Positions 61,638 to 64,000 of a stretch of DNA of 64,000 bases are shown piece after piece; the first letter of the stretch is position 1; every line of letters begins with the position of its first letter. Below the pieces are notes generated by a model. The model was not told the origin of the DNA, did no database searches, and saw nothing but the letters and a program-made list of their open reading frames with translations. This stretch comes from Glaciihabitans sp. INWT7 (GTDB taxonomy: Bacteria > Actinomycetota > Actinomycetes > Actinomycetales > Microbacteriaceae): assembly GCF_014217685.1 (NCBI RefSeq), contig NZ_CP043653.1, positions 1,430,419-1,494,418 on the forward strand, read 5' to 3'. Made by a program: the position numbers and the translations under genes.

Positions 61638-62912
61638 GTGACATCTCCCGTGAACTCCCCCGCGCTGTCCCGCCGCCTGGGGCTCGCCGACGCGGTCTAC
61701 ATCGGGCTGGGATCGATGATCGGGGCGGGGATCTTCGCCGCCTTCACCCCGGCTGCGAAGGCCGCGGGGGCCGGATTGCTCGTGGGCCTGGTCATCGCCG
61801 CGGTCGTGGCGTTCTGCAACGCGACCTCCTCAGCACAGCTCGCCGCGACCTATCCCACCTCTGGCGGCACCTACGTCTACGGCCGGGAACAGCTCGGGCC
61901 CTGGTGGGGCTTCGTCGCGGGCTGGAGCTTCGTGATCGGCAAGACCGCCAGTTGTGCGGCCATGGCTCTTACCTTCGCCGCCTACGCGGTTCCCTCGGCC
62001 TGGGGCAAACCGGTCGCCATCGCCGCGGTGGTCGCACTTGTGGCCGTCAACTACCGGGGTGTCACGCGCACGGCGACGCTCATCCGCATCCTCGTGGTGA
62101 TCGTGCTCGCGGTGCTCGTCATCGTCGTCGCCGCGGGAGCGGTCGCTCCCCGCGCAGCCTTCGACCCGATGGCGGATCTCTCCGCGCACGGCTGGTACGG
62201 CGTGTTGCAGTCCGCCGGGTTGCTCTTCTTCGCCTTCGCCGGCTATGCGCGCATCGCGACGATGGGGGAAGAGGTGCGCGATCCGGCCCGCACGATCCCG
62301 CGAGCGATCGTGATCGCGCTCTCCATCACGGTGGTGGTGTACGCGACGGTGGCTGTCGTGCTGCTGGGAACCCTCGGCAGCGCGGCGCTCTCCGATGCCG
62401 CAGCGCCCCTCGGAGCCGTCGTGCGGGCGAGCGGATGGGGCTGGGCCGGTCCTGTCGTCGTGGCCGGGGCGGCCGCGGCATCCCTCGGCGCCCTGCTCGG
62501 GCTCATCGCCGGCATCGGCCGCACGGCCCTCGCGATGGCCCGTGAGGGCGATCTGCCCCGCGGCCTGGCGGCGGTGCATCCGCGATTCGGGGTGCCGCAT
62601 CGGGCTGAGGTCGCGCTGGCGATCGTGGTGTGCCTGATCATCCTCGTCGTGGATGTGCGCGGCGCCATCGCATTCTCCTCCTTCGGGGTGCTGCTGTACT
62701 ACCTGGTCGCCAACGTGGCGGCCTTCACCCAGGGGAGGCAGCAACGACGCTATCCCCGCGCCGTGCAGGTTCTGGGCGCGGTGGGATGCGCCGTGCTGGT
62801 GCTGACGCTTCCCCTCCTCGGCACGCTCGTCGGTGTCGCAGTTCTCGGGGTGGGTGTGCTCTACCGGGCCGCGCGTCTCCGGATGGATGCCCGGCGCGAG
62901 CGCGCGGGGTAG
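61638..62912 (+). CDS. APC-family amino acid permease
   Basis: From GTG 61638 the protein has 424 residues with about twelve membrane helices. The first carries the substrate-binding GSMIGAGIF motif (YIGLGSMIGAGIFAAFTPAA). The segments TYPTSGGTYVYGREQLGPWW and FFAFAGYARIATMGEEVRDP are typical of cationic or general amino acid transporters. TACAGT lies exactly 6 nt before the GTG, with no ribosome-binding site, indicating a leaderless mRNA and excluding the upstream frame extension. The substrate is not predictable. It is divergent from the FetB-like gene. Confidence 0.9.
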   Translation: MTSPVNSPALSRRLGLADAVYIGLGSMIGAGIFAAFTPAAKAAGAGLLVGLVIAAVVAFCNATSSAQLAATYPTSGGTYVYGREQLGPWWGFVAGWSFVIGKTASCAAMALTFAAYAVPSAWGKPVAIAAVVALVAVNYRGVTRTATLIRILVVIVLAVLVIVVAAGAVAPRAAFDPMADLSAHGWYGVLQSAGLLFFAFAGYARIATMGEEVRDPARTIPRAIVIALSITVVVYATVAVVLLGTLGSAALSDAAAPLGAVVRASGWGWAGPVVVAGAAAASLGALLGLIAGIGRTALAMAREGDLPRGLAAVHPRFGVPHRAEVALAIVVCLIILVVDVRGAIAFSSFGVLLYYLVANVAAFTQGRQQRRYPRAVQVLGAVGCAVLVLTLPLLGTLVGVAVLGVGVLYRAARLRMDARRERAG

Positions 62913-62963
62913 GCGAGCCTGTCCTACGTGGAAATCCGTCGCGAAAACGGGTTCCATTAGCCT

Positions 62964-63692
62964 ATGAGCTCCGAGACCGCACCCGACCAACAGATCGACG
63001 AACCGCACATGGGCGGCGTCGCGCAGAGACTGAACTGGCTGCGCGCCGGAGTGCTCGGCGCCAACGACGGGATCGTGTCGGTCGCGGCCATCGGCGTCGG
63101 TGTCGCCGGAGCCACCACCGCGACCGCGCCGATCCTCACCGCCGGCCTCGCCGCTCTCGTCGGTGGCGCCATCTCGATGGCCCTCGGCGAATACGTGTCG
63201 GTGAGTGGGCAGCGCGACAGCGAGCACGCGCTCATCGAGAAGGAGCGTCGGGAGCTCCTGGAGACCCCCGACGAGGAGCTCGCCGAGCTCGCCGGCCTGT
63301 ACCAGGCCAAGGGGCTCAGCCGGGAGACCGCGCTCACGGTCGCCACCGAGCTGACCGCCCACGATGCGCTCGCCGCACACCTCTCGATCGAGCTGAACAT
63401 CGACCAGAACGACGTGGTCAGTCCCTGGCACGCCACCTTCGCTTCGGCGGCGGCATTCCTCATCGGCGGCATCATCCCGCTGCTGGCGATCCTGCTCCCG
63501 CCCCAGCAGTTGCGGGTGCCCGTCACGTTCACCGTCGTGTTGATCGCCCTTGCTGCAACCGGGCTGGTCAGCGCCAACCTCGGCGGGGCCGGTCGGGTGC
63601 GCGCGGCGGCTCGTGTGGTCATCGGTGGCGCTCTCGCCCTCATCGCGACCTTCACGATCGGTGCGCTGCTCGGTACCACCGGCGTTGTCTAA
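62964..63692 (+). CDS. VIT1/CCC1-family iron/manganese transporter
   Basis: A protein of 242 residues. The VIT signature is NWLRAGVLGANDGIVSVAAI and VGGAISMALGEYVSVSGQRD, followed by a metal-binding helical hairpin (HALIEKERRELLETPDEELA, AGLYQAKGLSRETALTVATE) and three further helices (AFLIGGIIPLLAILL, FTVVLIALAATGLVSANLGG). Family members move ferrous iron or manganese out of the cytosol. It lies 51 bp after the permease gene, probably with its own start signals. Its stop overlaps the beginning of the response-regulator gene. Confidence 0.9.
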   Translation: MSSETAPDQQIDEPHMGGVAQRLNWLRAGVLGANDGIVSVAAIGVGVAGATTATAPILTAGLAALVGGAISMALGEYVSVSGQRDSEHALIEKERRELLETPDEELAELAGLYQAKGLSRETALTVATELTAHDALAAHLSIELNIDQNDVVSPWHATFASAAAFLIGGIIPLLAILLPPQQLRVPVTFTVVLIALAATGLVSANLGGAGRVRAAARVVIGGALALIATFTIGALLGTTGVV

Positions 63693-64000
63693 CCCCGCGC
63701 TACCCGGCCTCACCGGCACGGGCCCGACCCGCATCCTCGTCGTGGAGGATGACGAGGCCATGGGCGCTCTCATCGTGAGGGGTCTCACCGGCGAGGGCTA
63801 CGACATCACCCTCGTGACCAACGGCATGGAGGCGCTCATCGCCGCCGCCGGATCGGAATTCGCCGCGGCAGCGATCGACGTGATGATGCCGGAGATGACC
63901 GGATTCGAGGTGTGCCGGCATCTCCGCCAGCACGGAAGCACGCTTCCGGTGTTGCTCATCACGGCTCGGGACGCGGTCGAAGACCGGGTATTCGGCCTCG
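63685..64000 (+). CDS. OmpR-type response regulator, partial (runs off right edge)
   Basis: The first ~105 codons of a receiver domain: RILVVEDDEAMGALIVRGLT (acid pocket), phospho-acceptor Asp in AAIDVMMPEMTGFEVCRHLR, Thr in VLLITARDAVEDRVFGL. The spacing and the LITAR-D-x-x-DR-motif are typical of the PhoB/OmpR subfamily, whose winged-helix output domain would lie beyond the window. The only in-frame start is TTG 63685, overlapping the VIT gene by 8 nt. A sensor kinase gene probably follows. The stimulus is unknown. Confidence 0.85.
   Translation, partial: MSNPALPGLTGTGPTRILVVEDDEAMGALIVRGLTGEGYDITLVTNGMEALIAAAGSEFAAAAIDVMMPEMTGFEVCRHLRQHGSTLPVLLITARDAVEDRVFGL

Overview
This 64-kb window is high-GC bacterial chromosome from an actinobacterium. 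Diagnostic genes are rbpA, mycothiol ligase mshC, pafB-pafC-tatA-tatC-helY, ppm beside lnt, a GAF-ANTAR protein, pntAA/AB/B, and the MSMEG_4193 / DUF3090 / SCO1664 trio. The absence of any Pup-proteasome gene between trmI and pafB, where proteasome-bearing relatives keep theirs, points to a Microbacteriaceae-like member of the Micrococcales. That placement is inference from gene content only.

Region 1 (1-9.4 kb) holds an ArsR-type repressor with SRPBCC target gene, a CopC-like copper protein, a tiny membrane protein, HbpS-like, Nudix, S9 peptidase and SDR genes, an NfeD-SPFH membrane pair and a GDPD. Region 2 (9.4-26.7 kb) is conserved actinobacterial housekeeping: rbpA with a SigR-like promoter, ppm/lnt, helY-tatC-tatA-pafC-pafB, an FKBP lipoprotein, trmI, HAD, PAC2, mshC, GAF-ANTAR, uppP and an M20 peptidase. 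Many of these genes overlap by 1-8 nt, as in operons.

Region 3 (26.7-30.9 kb) is an insertion zone just past tRNA-Leu(GAG). It has a 617-residue DDE transposase-like gene, the 3' stub of its upstream partner, an intact 1254-bp IS3-family element with 27-bp inverted ends, and beyond it the 3' stub of an unrelated gene. The two stubs suggest that DNA was lost at the IS.

Region 4 (30.9-64 kb) is dominated by redox and respiration genes: mdh, osmC, aldehyde and alcohol dehydrogenases, transhydrogenase pntAA/AB/B, a butanediol dehydrogenase, a DevR/DevS-like two-component system, a universal stress protein (USP) followed by cydABCD, and a second USP followed by an MgtA-like P-type ATPase. Four GGGA(N6)CCC dyads resembling the DevR/DosR box sit in the promoters of the aldehyde dehydrogenase, the adh/pnt divergent pair, the devSR/usp-cyd divergent pair and the usp-mgtA pair. 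The simplest reading is a local oxygen/redox regulon driven by the DevR homologue encoded in its midst. The trio that normally neighbours mshC (41.1-43.2 kb) lies about 18 kb from it.

The most unexplained DNA is at 56976-57600, between the convergent ends of cydC and the P-type ATPase: five diverged copies of a GTGACGG-type dyad element 113-153 bp apart. Other oddities are 15-bp tandem repeats inside three coding regions, a 12-bp perfect direct repeat flanking a 46-codon membrane gene, and many genes whose -10 hexamer lies 6-7 nt before the start codon, indicating leaderless transcripts. The window ends inside an OmpR-type response regulator gene.
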